Assembly (NCBI RefSeq): GCF_000970685.1
Contig: NZ_LAJB01000002.1
Location: forward strand, 589,854-653,853
Source: Domibacillus indicus
Lineage (GTDB): Bacteria > Bacillota > Bacilli > Bacillales > Domibacillaceae
Reading direction: 5' to 3'
DNA length: 64,000 bases
This document shows positions 1 to 9,980 of the stretch, in pieces. The notes under the pieces are model-generated. The model made no database searches. It was not told the origin of the DNA and was given only the letters and a program-made list of their open reading frames with translations. The position numbers and the translations under genes were made by a program. Each line of letters begins with the position of its first letter. Within the stretch, counting starts at the first letter, position 1.

Positions 1-302
1 GTCCGGTCTGTCAGCTCAACAATATATGCTGCATATGCTGTTTTTACTAAGTCTTCACGAATATGTCGCATTGAATCGAGCGCTTCTCCTTGCTGCATCG
101 TGCCCAGCCCCCTGCCGCCCTGCACCAGAAAATAACCGTGGGTAAACGGCTGCGTGACCCCTGAGAGACGGCTGTTTGTTTTTTTAGCGCCTCTTGCAAC
201 GGCCGCTTTTTTGCCCTTTTCACGCGTCAGCATCGTGACAATTTTATTTGTTTCACCATAGTCATTTGTCCGGAGCACAATGCCTTCCCATTTTTCAAGC
301 AT
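1..302 (-). CDS. recO: RecO, DNA repair protein (3' end cut by window)
   Basis: About 100 N-terminal codons are present; the rest lies outside the window. RecO loads RecA onto SSB-coated single-stranded DNA together with RecR during gap repair. The visible part begins [17 protein letters not shown] and continues through an HGYFLVQGG-type segment, typical of the N-terminal OB fold. The ATG at 302 has an AAGGAG ribosome site 9 nt upstream. Only 24 bp separate it from the era stop, so the small yqzL gene found here in B. subtilis is absent. Identification is firm; completeness cannot be judged. Confidence 0.93.
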   Translation of the reverse strand, partial: MLEKWEGIVLRTNDYGETNKIVTMLTREKGKKAAVARGAKKTNSRLSGVTQPFTHGYFLVQGGRGLGTMQQGEALDSMRHIREDLVKTAYAAYIVELTDR

Positions 303-326
303 GCTGCCCCACTCCTTATTCGGACA

Positions 327-1998
<1,672 letters not shown>

Positions 1999-2015
<17 letters not shown>

Positions 2016-2469
2016 ACGCATCCAAAATATCTTTTTGGCGGCCAAACATCTCTTTTTCATCCTGCTCATTCATATGGTCATAACCAAGCAAATGGAGGAA
2101 TCCGTGGACGGTTAAGAATCCAAGCTCCCGTTCAAATGAATGGCCGTACTCTTCTGCCTGTTCTTTCGCCCGGTCAGTTGAAATAATAATATCACCTAAA
2201 ACCCTGGGAATCTCTGCTCCGGTAATGGCGACTTCATCTTCGCTCATTTCCTCCAGCGCAAACGAAATCACATCGGTCGGTGTGTCTTTATCCCGATACT
2301 CCCGGTTTATTTCCCGAATCCGCTCATTTGTCACAAATGTAACGGATACTTCACTTCCATCCGGCACGGACTCTTTCGCTGCCGCCAGCTGCAGCAGTTC
2401 TTCAGAAAGCTTCGCTGCGTCTTCCGCAAGGTTATTCGTTTCATCCAAAAAATCAACGACGAGTGCCAT
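1999..2469 (-). CDS. ybeY: YbeY endoribonuclease, rRNA maturation
   Basis: YbeY is a zinc-dependent RNase involved in 16S rRNA 3' end processing and ribosome quality control. The 156-residue protein carries the signature [11 protein letters not shown] (about 122-132) with the three zinc histidines, preceded by the conserved [19 protein letters not shown] stretch. Start 2469 ([11 protein letters not shown]) was chosen because it matches the family N-terminus and sits behind GGAGATG; three extra upstream codons are possible. It overlaps the phoH 3' end by 17 nt and contains the dgkA start, typical of a tightly packed operon. Confidence 0.96.
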
Positions 2470-3442
2470 TGCCCCCATCTCCTTTTTCTGCTTTTTCGTA
2501 TGCTGTAATGACTTTGGCTACGAGCGGGTGCCGAACAACATCCGTCTGATTTAAATGTACAAACGAAATGCCAGATGTATTGTTAAGAATCCGCTCCGCA
2601 GACACAAGGCCTGATACGGCACCTTTAGGCAAATCAATCTGGGTCTGGTCACCGGTGATAACCATTTTAGAGCCAAAGCCGAGCCGGGTTAAAAACATTT
2701 TCATTTGTGCATTTGTTGTATTTTGTGCTTCATCTAAAATAACAAAAGCATCATCCAGTGTGCGGCCGCGCATATAAGCAAGCGGCGCCACTTCAATTGT
2801 TCCGCGTTCAATCATCCGTTCAGTGTGCTCTGCTCCAAGAACATCATGAAGCGCATCATACAGGGGACGCAGATACGGGTCAACTTTTTCTTTTAAATCT
2901 CCCGGCAAAAAGCCGAGGCTTTCGCCCGCTTCCACTGCTGGCCTCGTTAAAATAATACGCTTGACCTGGCTGTTTTTTAAGGCACGCACCGCCATAACAA
3001 CAGCCAGATACGTTTTGCCGGTTCCGGCCGGACCAATGCCAAATACAAGATCCTTGCTTCGGATTGCTTCAATGTAGTCCCGCTGTCCAAGGGTTTTAAT
3101 ACGAATGGACTTCCCTTTGGCATTTTTTGTTATTTCTTCCTCATATAACTCATCTAAATATTCAATTGTGTTATTTTTAGCCATTTGAACAGCGTTAATA
3201 ACATCACGTTCACTTATGTTAATTTGCTTGCGAATGACACCGAGCAGCTGCTCCACTACAATGCGTGCTTTTTCAACGTTTTGGGCGGGTCCTGATATAT
3301 GGACCGCTTCTCCCCGTGTAACCATTGATACGTGGAACTCTTCTTCCATGATCGCCAAATGGCGATCGGAAACGCCGAACAATAATACGGCTTCGTTTTG
3401 GTCGCCAAGAGCGACGGCTGCTGACTTCAGTTCTTCCTGCAT
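2453..3442 (-). CDS. phoH: PhoH-like ATPase
   Basis: PhoH-family P-loop ATPase of 329 residues; the family is thought to be an RNA helicase or ATPase acting with YbeY in RNA metabolism, but the exact role is unsettled. A KH-like N-terminal region (about 20-70) precedes the ATPase core with Walker A GPAGTGKT (137-144) and Walker B VILDEAQN (about 234-241). The gene immediately precedes ybeY and overlaps it, the usual pairing in bacteria. Confidence 0.95.
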   Translation of the reverse strand: MQEELKSAAVALGDQNEAVLLFGVSDRHLAIMEEEFHVSMVTRGEAVHISGPAQNVEKARIVVEQLLGVIRKQINISERDVINAVQMAKNNTIEYLDELYEEEITKNAKGKSIRIKTLGQRDYIEAIRSKDLVFGIGPAGTGKTYLAVVMAVRALKNSQVKRIILTRPAVEAGESLGFLPGDLKEKVDPYLRPLYDALHDVLGAEHTERMIERGTIEVAPLAYMRGRTLDDAFVILDEAQNTTNAQMKMFLTRLGFGSKMVITGDQTQIDLPKGAVSGLVSAERILNNTSGISFVHLNQTDVVRHPLVAKVITAYEKAEKGDGGNGTRR

Positions 3443-3467
3443 TCAATCATTCTCCTTAGCTGGCACG

Positions 3468-4592
3468 TTAGTTAATTGCAATATTTTCTAGTACTTGGAA
3501 GTGTATAATCACTTTTACTTTACCATTTTCGACCCTCTTCTGTAAAACGTTTTCGCCTATAATGACTGCCTTTTTAGGCAGCCTGGCCATCAAAGCTCCC
3601 CTGGCTGCCTGAACAGCTTTTTTTTCTTGTTCAGCCTTTGATTCAATCGCTGTAACCGGCTTTAGTGGATAGTATGTTTCAGTTCGTACAGAAACAGGCA
3701 GCCGGTAAGAAAAAAAGTGAAAAGAATAACGGTTTTCTTCAGATTGAACGGGCTTCGAAAATGGAGAAGCAGTCCAGAGGCTGTATTCTTTTTCTCCAAG
3801 CGAAAAAAAGATGCTTTTTCTTTCTTCCCCATTCCGCGTTTTCAAGGAGCTGCCGATGGTTACTGTGGCCTTGTACCATGTTTCCGCTGTTACTGTTCCA
3901 GAGGCCGGCTTTTTTTTGGTGCCCGTAACCAGCCGTTCTCCGGCCTTTATAAAATCTCCCCGCCGAACCGCTGCTATTCCGCGCTCTACAAATAAATCAT
4001 ATACCACACCTGATTTAGAGGCCTTTAAATGAGTGCCCTCTTTTTTAGTATTCCCTTTTTTCTTTTCAGCAGAAACATCGACAACATAAGCAACCCCTTT
4101 TTTTTCAATTGAAACACGCACAACGCCGGGAATCTCCTGCACGGCACGCCTTGAGATTTTCTCCAGGTCCAGCTCATTTAAACGAACTGCTCCTTCTCGA
4201 ATGCCTTCTTTTCGCAAAAACAAACGGACATCTCCTTCCAGCTCTGCATCTGCTCCCTGGATATCGATCCGAATAATCATTGCGGATAAAAGAATCATGG
4301 CAATAAAAAAGCAAATACTTGTCAAGAAAAATGGTGCGTATCGGGCAAGCCGCTTTTTTATAAATGGAAAACCTGTCCTGTCTTCAAATTGAACTTTACC
4401 GGAAAACAGCCTTGCTTCCTGACGGAGCTTGCCTACATCCCGGACAGATATACAAAACCGGACTTCATTGTCGCGGCTGTATCGAAGATTTTTTAATGTC
4501 ACCCCTCGTTGATGTAATCGGCCTGGAAATAGAGGGGCTTCTTCTCCTTTAATCAGTACAGTTACAGCGCCAGTGAAAAAGAAGTCAGACAC
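3468..4592 (-). CDS. yqfD: YqfD-type sporulation membrane protein
   Basis: 374 residues with one clear transmembrane helix at about 86-107 and a large C-terminal portion, the YqfD architecture. B. subtilis yqfD is expressed in the mother cell during sporulation and is needed for efficient sporulation; the biochemical role is unknown. The start is a GTG at 4592 that overlaps the end of yqfC by 8 nt, with AAGG about 9 nt upstream. Basic residues are scattered through the C-terminal part. It is followed by phoH after 25 nt. Confidence 0.85.
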   Translation of the reverse strand: MSDFFFTGAVTVLIKGEEAPLFPGRLHQRGVTLKNLRYSRDNEVRFCISVRDVGKLRQEARLFSGKVQFEDRTGFPFIKKRLARYAPFFLTSICFFIAMILLSAMIIRIDIQGADAELEGDVRLFLRKEGIREGAVRLNELDLEKISRRAVQEIPGVVRVSIEKKGVAYVVDVSAEKKKGNTKKEGTHLKASKSGVVYDLFVERGIAAVRRGDFIKAGERLVTGTKKKPASGTVTAETWYKATVTIGSSLKTRNGEERKSIFFSLGEKEYSLWTASPFSKPVQSEENRYSFHFFSYRLPVSVRTETYYPLKPVTAIESKAEQEKKAVQAARGALMARLPKKAVIIGENVLQKRVENGKVKVIIHFQVLENIAIN

Positions 4593-4851
4593 TTTTCTTT
4601 TCCTTCATAAAAACAGTGGTAATGGCTCCTTCAATTACTAGCTCAGCCGGCATCAGCTCAATTACCTCCAGCTTTTTCCCTTTTATTTCAAGAACAGCAT
4701 CCAATAGCTGAATACGCACAGATTGGCTTGTAAACTGTTCCAGCTTTTCAGCATTGTATACAACCACCTTGCCTTTACCGATTACAACCACTCTCGGAAT
4801 CCGCCCGACAGCGTCTTCCGGCAGACCCGCCATTTTCCCCATCCACTTCAT
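4585..4851 (-). CDS. yqfC: YqfC family sporulation protein
   Basis: 88-residue protein of the YqfC family, a sporulation-associated partner of YqfD, apparently soluble. It shows the family pattern GLPEDAVGRIPRVVVIGKGKV near the start and the LMPAELVIEGAI segment near the end. The start at 4851 was chosen rather than upstream ATGs because those lie inside a strong terminator hairpin (4852-4899) and because MKWMGKMAGLPED matches family length. The terminator directly upstream means it probably needs its own promoter within the end of the preceding gene, consistent with separate sporulation control. Confidence 0.8.
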   Translation of the reverse strand: MKWMGKMAGLPEDAVGRIPRVVVIGKGKVVVYNAEKLEQFTSQSVRIQLLDAVLEIKGKKLEVIELMPAELVIEGAITTVFMKEKKSV

Positions 4852-4899
4852 AAAAAACGCCCCTTTCTTTTTCATATATGTATGAAAAGAAAGGGGCAT
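4852..4899 (-). terminator. Strong intrinsic terminator after the nfeD-floA-yqfB operon
   Basis: On the minus strand a hairpin with arms at 4881-4897 and 4859-4876 (GCCCCTTTCTTTTCATA paired with its complement) is followed directly by six T residues ending at the yqfC start. It falls right after the yqfB-like stop and separates the sigma-W operon from the yqfC-yqfD-phoH operon. Confidence 0.85.
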
Positions 4900-4902
4900 T
4901 CA

Positions 4903-5259
4903 TCACTTTTTGCGTTTTGACTTTGGCGGTCCAAGTATTTCCGATAGGACAATGCCTTTAATCATATCTTCACCTGTCCACGTATCAATAACAGAAGCAG
5001 GCTCCTCTTTTTTCATCCGGTTCGTCCGGGCAGACGGGGACAGCTTTTCACTGTTTTCCGGCGGCTTAAGCTGCTTCCGGCCTGTTGAAACAGCGGCAGG
5101 CCGAGGCTGCTCGGCCGGCTTCGAATCCATTTGACCAGATGGGCCTTTCTGCTTCTGCTCTGCTTTTTGTTTGCTCGTTTTAGATGTTTCCTGTTTTGCG
5201 TTTCTGCCCAAAAAAAGCGAGATCAAACCGGCAATAATTGCAAAAATTAACCCTTCTAT
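4903..5259 (-). CDS. YqfB-like membrane-anchored protein, probable AUA start
   Basis: Occupies the yqfB position, third gene after nfeD and floA; similarity to YqfB is by position only, as sequence is not decisive. From the likely start the protein is about 118 residues: one N-terminal hydrophobic helix (EGLIFAIIAGLISLFLG) then a long polar Lys/Glu/Pro-rich segment and a C-terminal DMIKGIVLSEILGPPK motif. No ATG, GTG or TTG fits the helix; an AAGGGGG ribosome site ends 8 nt before an ATA codon at 5259, the best-placed start. The first conventional start (TTG, 5226) would cut the helix and has no ribosome site. Function unknown. Confidence 0.6.
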   Translation of the reverse strand: MEGLIFAIIAGLISLFLGRNAKQETSKTSKQKAEQKQKGPSGQMDSKPAEQPRPAAVSTGRKQLKPPENSEKLSPSARTNRMKKEEPASVIDTWTGEDMIKGIVLSEILGPPKSKRKK

Positions 5260-5283
5260 TGCGATGACCCCCTTATGCTACTG

Positions 5284-6279
5284 TTAGTCCTTCTTATGAT
5301 CTTTTTTCTTGTCGCCAAGACCGCTGATCGCATCACGCATATCTGTATCCGCTGAGAGGTTTTGGATATTTAAGTAATCCATTACGCCAATATTTCCGGC
5401 ACGAAGCGCTTCACCCATCGCGCGGGGCACATCTGCTTCTGCTTCTACTACTTTCGCCCGCATTTCTTCAACGCGCGCTTTCATTTCCTGCTCTTTTGCC
5501 ACGGCCATCGCACGTCTTTCTTCTGCTTTCGCCTGGGCAATATTTTTGTCGGCTTCCGCTTGCTCTGTTTGAAGTTCAGCGCCGATATTTTTACCGATAT
5601 CCACATCTGCAATATCAATGGACAGAATTTCAAAAGCCGTTCCAGAATCCAGCCCTTTGTTTAAAACTGTTTGCGAAATCATATCAGGGTTTTCCAGCAC
5701 CTTTTTATGATGATCGCTGGAACCAATAGTCGATACAATGCCCTCACCAACACGGGCAACAATCGTTTCCTCACCCGCACCCCCAACAAGCCGGTCAATA
5801 TTTGCCCGGACTGTAATGCGGGCTTTCGCTTTTACTTCAATTCCATTCATCGCCACACCTGCGATAAATGGCGTTTCGATTACTTTCGGGTTTACACTCA
5901 TTTGAACAGCTTCCAATACGTCACGCCCGGCCAGGTCAATCGCAGCAGCCCGTTCAAATGTTAATTCGATGTTCGCTCGATGGGCGGCAATAAGCGCATT
6001 CACAACCCGGTCTACATTTCCTCCGGCGAGGTAATGGCTTTCAAGCTGATTAATGCTTAATCCAAGACCTGCTTTTGAAGCTTTAATAAGCGGGTTAACT
6101 ACACGGCTTGGAATAACCCGGCGAAGACGCATACCAATTAAAGTAAATATACTGATTTTTACTCCGGCTGCAAGCGCTGAAATCCAGAGCGCAACAGGTA
6201 CAAGCGTCAGCAAAATACTAAGCAAGATAATTGCAGCAGCAATTGCTACGAGTAATAAAATGGTGTTTCCTGCAAACAT
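5284..6279 (-). CDS. floA: Flotillin-like FloA
   Basis: 331-residue flotillin-like scaffold of functional membrane microdomains (YqfA/FloA). An N-terminal hydrophobic hairpin (about 6-50) is followed by an SPFH-like region ([20 protein letters not shown]) and an Ala/Glu/Lys-rich coiled region of [15 protein letters not shown] type at about 230-280. In B. subtilis it is cotranscribed with nfeD under sigma-W and contributes to envelope stress and antimicrobial-peptide resistance; the same arrangement is seen here, 15 bp downstream of nfeD. Confidence 0.95.
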   Translation of the reverse strand: MFAGNTILLLVAIAAAIILLSILLTLVPVALWISALAAGVKISIFTLIGMRLRRVIPSRVVNPLIKASKAGLGLSINQLESHYLAGGNVDRVVNALIAAHRANIELTFERAAAIDLAGRDVLEAVQMSVNPKVIETPFIAGVAMNGIEVKAKARITVRANIDRLVGGAGEETIVARVGEGIVSTIGSSDHHKKVLENPDMISQTVLNKGLDSGTAFEILSIDIADVDIGKNIGAELQTEQAEADKNIAQAKAEERRAMAVAKEQEMKARVEEMRAKVVEAEADVPRAMGEALRAGNIGVMDYLNIQNLSADTDMRDAISGLGDKKKDHKKD

Positions 6280-6294
6280 TCAATCTTCCTCCTT

Positions 6295-7014
6295 TTATGA
6301 CTCCGTTTCTCTTACTACTACACGGATACCTTCTGTTTTTACCACAGCTACTTCTTTTCCGGCCGCGATAAAAACACCTTCTGCGACAGCGTCGATGCGT
6401 TCTCCCTCAATAACTATAGTGCCAGATGGACGTAGCGCTGTTTTCGTCTTGCCAATTTTTCCAATTAATTCGATACGCGTTACATTGGAAACATAACCAT
6501 GCTCCGTATCAGTCGAATCGCTTAAAATGAACTTTCTAAAAAATTTCATTTCTTTCCCCAACACCTTTATCATTAAAATCAGTGCTGCTGTTGCTATTAA
6601 AAAGGCAATTAAGAGAGAAATGGCCATCAAAAGCATACTTGCCCCAGCATAAAGAACGCCTGCTGCAAATAACAAGAAGCCGATGAAGCCGACGATTCCT
6701 CCGGGCAGTATGACTTCTGCAAGGATAAAAATAACGCCTGCCACAATAAGCAGCACTGTCAAAATACCGGCATCTCCTGACATAACATGCCCTGCAGTAA
6801 AAATAATTAATGCAAGCGTGCCGGCTGCCCCAGGTATACCAAACCCTGGTGTAAATAATTCCAAAACAAATCCTGTCAGCATGACCGATAACAGTACTGT
6901 AACGACAATTGGATTGGTCGCAAAATCAACGAATCGTCCGCTGCTATCGAATGCCAGCAGAAATGGAATAGCTGCAAGCAATCCGATTGTTTTTTTATTT
7001 CGAATTTGTTTCAC
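6295..7014 (-). CDS. nfeD: NfeD-family membrane protein, short form lacking the protease domain
   Basis: 239 residues; the B. subtilis homologue YqeZ has about 437 and carries an N-terminal ClpP-like serine protease domain that is missing here. What remains is an N-terminal hydrophobic anchor, the FATNPIVVTVLLSVMLTG helix and LELFTPGFGIPG turn that normally follow the protease, further helices to about residue 150, and the cytoplasmic NfeD OB-fold (GKIGKTKTALRPSG onward). The start is a GTG at 7014, with AGGAAGG unusually close. A sigma-W promoter lies 29 bp upstream, so the short form looks genuine. It partners FloA in membrane stress response. Confidence 0.85.
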   Translation of the reverse strand: MKQIRNKKTIGLLAAIPFLLAFDSSGRFVDFATNPIVVTVLLSVMLTGFVLELFTPGFGIPGAAGTLALIIFTAGHVMSGDAGILTVLLIVAGVIFILAEVILPGGIVGFIGFLLFAAGVLYAGASMLLMAISLLIAFLIATAALILMIKVLGKEMKFFRKFILSDSTDTEHGYVSNVTRIELIGKIGKTKTALRPSGTIVIEGERIDAVAEGVFIAAGKEVAVVKTEGIRVVVRETES

Positions 7015-7042
7015 CGCCTTCCTGCCGGTTCTTTCTTATCTA

Positions 7043-7069
7043 TACGGAATAACCGGGCAAAAAGTTTCA
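7043..7069 (-). promoter_or_regulatory. Sigma-W promoter of nfeD-floA-yqfB
   Basis: On the minus strand TGAAACTTTTT (-35, from 7069) and CGTATA (-10, from 7046) are separated by 17 nt between TGAAAC and CGTA. This matches the B. subtilis sigma-W consensus (TGAAAC, N16-17, CGTA), and the orthologous yqeZ-yqfAB operon is a classic sigma-W target. Confidence 0.85.
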
Positions 7070-7080
7070 TAGAATAAATA

Positions 7081-7116
7081 AAAAAACTGCCGCCCTGATT
7101 GGACGGCAGTTTTTTA
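7081..7116 (-). terminator. Terminator after yqeY
   Basis: Hairpin ACTGCCG/CGGCAGT with an 11-nt loop flanked by A and T runs; the yqeY stop codon lies in the first arm's A run. It is symmetrical enough to act in both directions and isolates the nfeD operon from rpsU-yqeY. Confidence 0.88.
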
Positions 7117-7560
7117 GGAAAGCTTTTGCTGGACAAGACGGTTAACAAGCGAGCCATCCGCTTTGCCTTTTACTTTTGGCATAAGCGCAGCCATCACTTT
7201 TCCCATGTCCGCTTTTGCAGAAGCTCCTGTTTCAGCGATTGTTTCATCAACAATGGCTGAAACTTCTTCTTCTGAAAGCTGTTCCGGCATATATTCGTTC
7301 ACGTAAGTCAGTTCAGTTTGAATTTTGGCCACAAGGTCCCCGCGGCCGGCTTTTTCAAACTCGTGGAGGGAGTCTTTGCGCTGTTTCACTTCGCGAGAAA
7401 GGACTGTCAGTTCTTCCTCTTCTGTCAGATCCCTTCCGCCCGCTTTAATGCCTTCATTTTGCAATGAAGCTTTCAGCATACGGATGACTGTCAGCTTTTC
7501 TTTCTCTTTGTTCTTCATCGCTTGCTTCATCTCGTCATTAAGACGTCCGAGAAGACTCAT
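7114..7560 (-). CDS. yqeY: YqeY, GatB/YqeY-domain protein
   Basis: 148-residue protein of the GatB/YqeY family, homologous to the C-terminal tRNA-binding helical domain of the GatB amidotransferase subunit. Features are [20 protein letters not shown] near the start and [19 protein letters not shown] near the end. Function in Bacillus is not established; a tRNA or translation-linked role is inferred. It follows rpsU by 14 nt and ends in a strong terminator, forming the rpsU-yqeY unit. Confidence 0.95.
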   Translation of the reverse strand: MSLLGRLNDEMKQAMKNKEKEKLTVIRMLKASLQNEGIKAGGRDLTEEEELTVLSREVKQRKDSLHEFEKAGRGDLVAKIQTELTYVNEYMPEQLSEEEVSAIVDETIAETGASAKADMGKVMAALMPKVKGKADGSLVNRLVQQKLS

Positions 7561-7574
7561 AAAAAAACCTCCTC

Positions 7575-7748
7575 TTAGAACTTACGCTTACGAGCTGCTT
7601 CAGATTTCTTTTTGCGTTTCACGCTTGGTTTTTCATAAAATTCACGCTTTCTGTACTCCTGCAGGGTGCCTGTTTTAGAAACAGTTTTCTTGAAACGGCG
7701 AAGAGCATCTTCAAGCGATTCGTTTTTGCGAACAACAGTTTTTGACAT
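7575..7748 (-). CDS. rpsU: Ribosomal protein bS21
   Basis: 57-residue basic protein starting [16 protein letters not shown] and ending [12 protein letters not shown], the standard bS21 of Firmicutes. It is a 30S subunit protein near the anti-Shine-Dalgarno region of 16S rRNA. The start at 7748 follows a GGAGGG ribosome site and has the normal family length; a longer upstream extension is not supported. A strong vegetative promoter lies about 54 bp upstream. Confidence 0.98.
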   Translation of the reverse strand: MSKTVVRKNESLEDALRRFKKTVSKTGTLQEYRKREFYEKPSVKRKKKSEAARKRKF

Positions 7749-7801
7749 TTCTTTTTCCCTCCCTCCGAACACATTACGATGGAAATTCCATGTACTGAAC
7801 T

Positions 7802-7830
7802 ATTATAATACATGTACTTTCGACCGTCAA
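7802..7830 (-). promoter_or_regulatory. SigA promoter of rpsU-yqeY
   Basis: Minus strand TTGACG (7830-7825), 17-nt spacer, TATAAT (7807-7802). Near-perfect vegetative promoter, as expected for a ribosomal protein gene. Confidence 0.9.
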
Positions 7831-7857
7831 GAAACTTTCTTTACAAAAAATGCACGA

Positions 7858-8541
7858 TTAATAGCCTGCTTCTCCTTCGACACCTTTTACAATCGCAATA
7901 CCAGAGCTGGCACCAATCCGTGTAGCTCCCGCCTTAATCATATTCATCGCGTCCTGCTGTGTACGGACACCCCCGGATGCTTTTACGCCAATCTTAGGGC
8001 CCACTGTTTCACGCATTAATTGGATGTCTTCTTCTGTAGCCCCTCCTGCTGAAAAGCCAGTCGATGTTTTTACGTAGTCCGCTCCTGCCGCAACGGCCAG
8101 TTCGCACGCTGTTTTCTTTTCTTTATCGGTGAGAAGGCTTGTTTCGATAATCACTTTTACTAGCGCTTTTCCTTGAGATGATGCTGTTACGGCTTTAATG
8201 TCTTTTTCGACCGTCTCTAAATCGCCATCCTTTAAAGCACCGATGTTGATGACCATGTCAACTTCCGCCGCTCCATGCTCAATAGCCGTTTTGGCTTCAA
8301 ATGCTTTTACTTCCGTAATGGTTGCGCCAAGCGGGAACCCAACAACCGTGCAGACTTTTACGTCAGAGCCGCGAAGCAATTCCGCTGCCTGCTTTACACG
8401 GGCCGGATTTACGCAGACCGAAGCAAATCCATGCCGGCTTGCTTCTTCACATAATTGTGCCACTTGTTCTTTTGTGGCATCTGCTTTTAAAAGTGTATGG
8501 TCAATCGTTTTAGCGATATTTCCAAATGTATCGGTGATCAT
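7858..8541 (-). CDS. deoC: Deoxyribose-phosphate aldolase
   Basis: Class I aldolase splitting 2-deoxyribose 5-phosphate into glyceraldehyde 3-phosphate and acetaldehyde in deoxynucleoside breakdown. The 227-residue protein shows IDHTLLK (13-19), [17 protein letters not shown] and the Schiff-base lysine in YVKTSTGF (Lys158). An AAGGGGT ribosome site precedes the ATG. In B. subtilis this slot between rpsU and yqeV holds yqeW instead; here deoC stands alone, not beside other nucleoside genes, though cdd is 6 kb away. Confidence 0.96.
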   Translation of the reverse strand: MITDTFGNIAKTIDHTLLKADATKEQVAQLCEEASRHGFASVCVNPARVKQAAELLRGSDVKVCTVVGFPLGATITEVKAFEAKTAIEHGAAEVDMVINIGALKDGDLETVEKDIKAVTASSQGKALVKVIIETSLLTDKEKKTACELAVAAGADYVKTSTGFSAGGATEEDIQLMRETVGPKIGVKASGGVRTQQDAMNMIKAGATRIGASSGIAIVKGVEGEAGY

Positions 8542-8619
8542 GGCATGATACCCCTTTCCATTAGTTGTCCGTACCTCTTTATTTTATCACTATCATGCAC
8601 TTCTTGCGAGAAAATAAAC

Positions 8620-8645
8620 AAAAAACCGGCAGAGCTGCCGGTTTT
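8620..8645 (-). terminator. Terminator at the end of the dnaK operon (after mtaB)
   Basis: Hairpin AAAACCGGCA/TGCCGGTTTTTT with a 4-nt loop beginning at the mtaB stop codon. It ends the hrcA-to-mtaB transcript. Confidence 0.88.
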
Positions 8646-9975
8646 ATGCATGAGCAGCTTCCATTACCCGGACGAATTGTCCTTCGTTATACGGATAGCC
8701 TGCTTTTGTTATTTTTACTTTTACAATCTTTCCGACCATTTCCTCTGTTGCGGGGAACACAACTTTTAAATAATTATCTGTATAGCCGCTGTAAAGTCCT
8801 TCTCCGCCTTCTTTAAATGGCTCCTCTGGAATAACTTCAAGCACTTCTCCTTCAAATTGAGCTGCGTATTCTTTTGCAAGCTGGTCAGACAGGGCAATTA
8901 GTTTATGAACCCGTTCATTTTTTATTTCTTCATCCACCTGGTCATCCATGCGCGCTGCCGGTGTGCCGGTCCGTTTGGAATAAGGGAATACATGCAGTTC
9001 AGAAAATTTATGCTCTTTAATAAAATTATAGGTTTCCATAAATTCTTCTTCTGTTTCCCCCGGGAACCCGACAATAACATCCGACGTAACCGCGAGACCC
9101 GGCAGTGCTTCCTTTAAGCGGGTAAGACGGTCTGCAAAGGCAGCCATTGTATACTTGCGGCGCATCCGTTTCAAGACAGTATCCGACCCTGATTGAAGCG
9201 GGATATGCATATGGCGTACGACTATATTGGACTTATCGATTACATCAATTACTTCATCCGTTAACTGACTTGCTTCAATAGAGGAAATACGAATTCTTTT
9301 TAAACCCGGCACTTTCGCTTCCAGGTCACGAAGAAGCATCGCTAAATTATAATCTTTAAAATCAGAACCATAGCCGCCGGTGTGAATGCCGGTTAAAACA
9401 ATTTCCTGATAGCCTGACTGCACGAGCTGGCTGGCCTGGCGGATTACTTCTTCCGGATTGCGTGACCGCATTAAGCCGCGGGCCCATGGAATAATACAAA
9501 ATGTGCAGAAATTATTGCAGCCTTCCTGAATTTTCAGGGAAGCTCTCGTCCGGTCTGTGAAAGCCGGAACATCCAATTCCTCATAAACACGGTTTTTCAT
9601 AATATTTCCGACTGCATTGATAGGCTGGCGTTCCGCTTTAAACTGCTCAATGTAATCGAGCATTTTGACTCGGTCCTGCGTGCCTACAACTACGTCAACA
9701 CCAGGAATGGCCATAATTTCAGCCGGGGACGTTTGTGCATAGCATCCTGTCACACAAATAACCGCATCCGGGTTTTTACGGACTGCCCGGCGAATCACCT
9801 GCCGGCTTTTCTTATCTCCCGTGTTGGTCACCGTACATGTATTGATTACATATACATCAGATGTTTTTTCAAAATCTGTCCGTTCATAGCCTTTTTGCTC
9901 AAACAGCTGCCAGATTGCTTCCGTTTCATAATGGTTTACTTTGCAGCCTAATGTATGAAATGCCACGGTTGGCAT
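8644..9975 (-). CDS. mtaB: MtaB, tRNA t6A37 methylthiotransferase
   Basis: Radical-SAM enzyme (YqeV) converting t6A37 to ms2t6A37 in ANN-decoding tRNAs. The 443-residue protein has the UPF0004 domain with its cluster cysteines (LGCKVN, NTCTV, TGCYAQ), the radical-SAM motif CNNFCTFC and a C-terminal TRAM domain (DNYLKVVF to FVRVME). Start 9975 (MPTVAFHTLGC) follows GAGGTGATATAC; an upstream GTG is less likely. It is the last gene of the heat-shock operon, as in B. subtilis. Confidence 0.96.
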   Translation of the reverse strand: MPTVAFHTLGCKVNHYETEAIWQLFEQKGYERTDFEKTSDVYVINTCTVTNTGDKKSRQVIRRAVRKNPDAVICVTGCYAQTSPAEIMAIPGVDVVVGTQDRVKMLDYIEQFKAERQPINAVGNIMKNRVYEELDVPAFTDRTRASLKIQEGCNNFCTFCIIPWARGLMRSRNPEEVIRQASQLVQSGYQEIVLTGIHTGGYGSDFKDYNLAMLLRDLEAKVPGLKRIRISSIEASQLTDEVIDVIDKSNIVVRHMHIPLQSGSDTVLKRMRRKYTMAAFADRLTRLKEALPGLAVTSDVIVGFPGETEEEFMETYNFIKEHKFSELHVFPYSKRTGTPAARMDDQVDEEIKNERVHKLIALSDQLAKEYAAQFEGEVLEVIPEEPFKEGGEGLYSGYTDNYLKVVFPATEEMVGKIVKVKITKAGYPYNEGQFVRVMEAAHA

Positions 9976-9980
9976 GTATA

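Noticed and set aside
6295-7120. Frameshift or assembly error as the reason for the short NfeD
   Set aside because: A sigma-W promoter and then the yqeY terminator fill the upstream space, leaving no room or residual codons for a protease domain.
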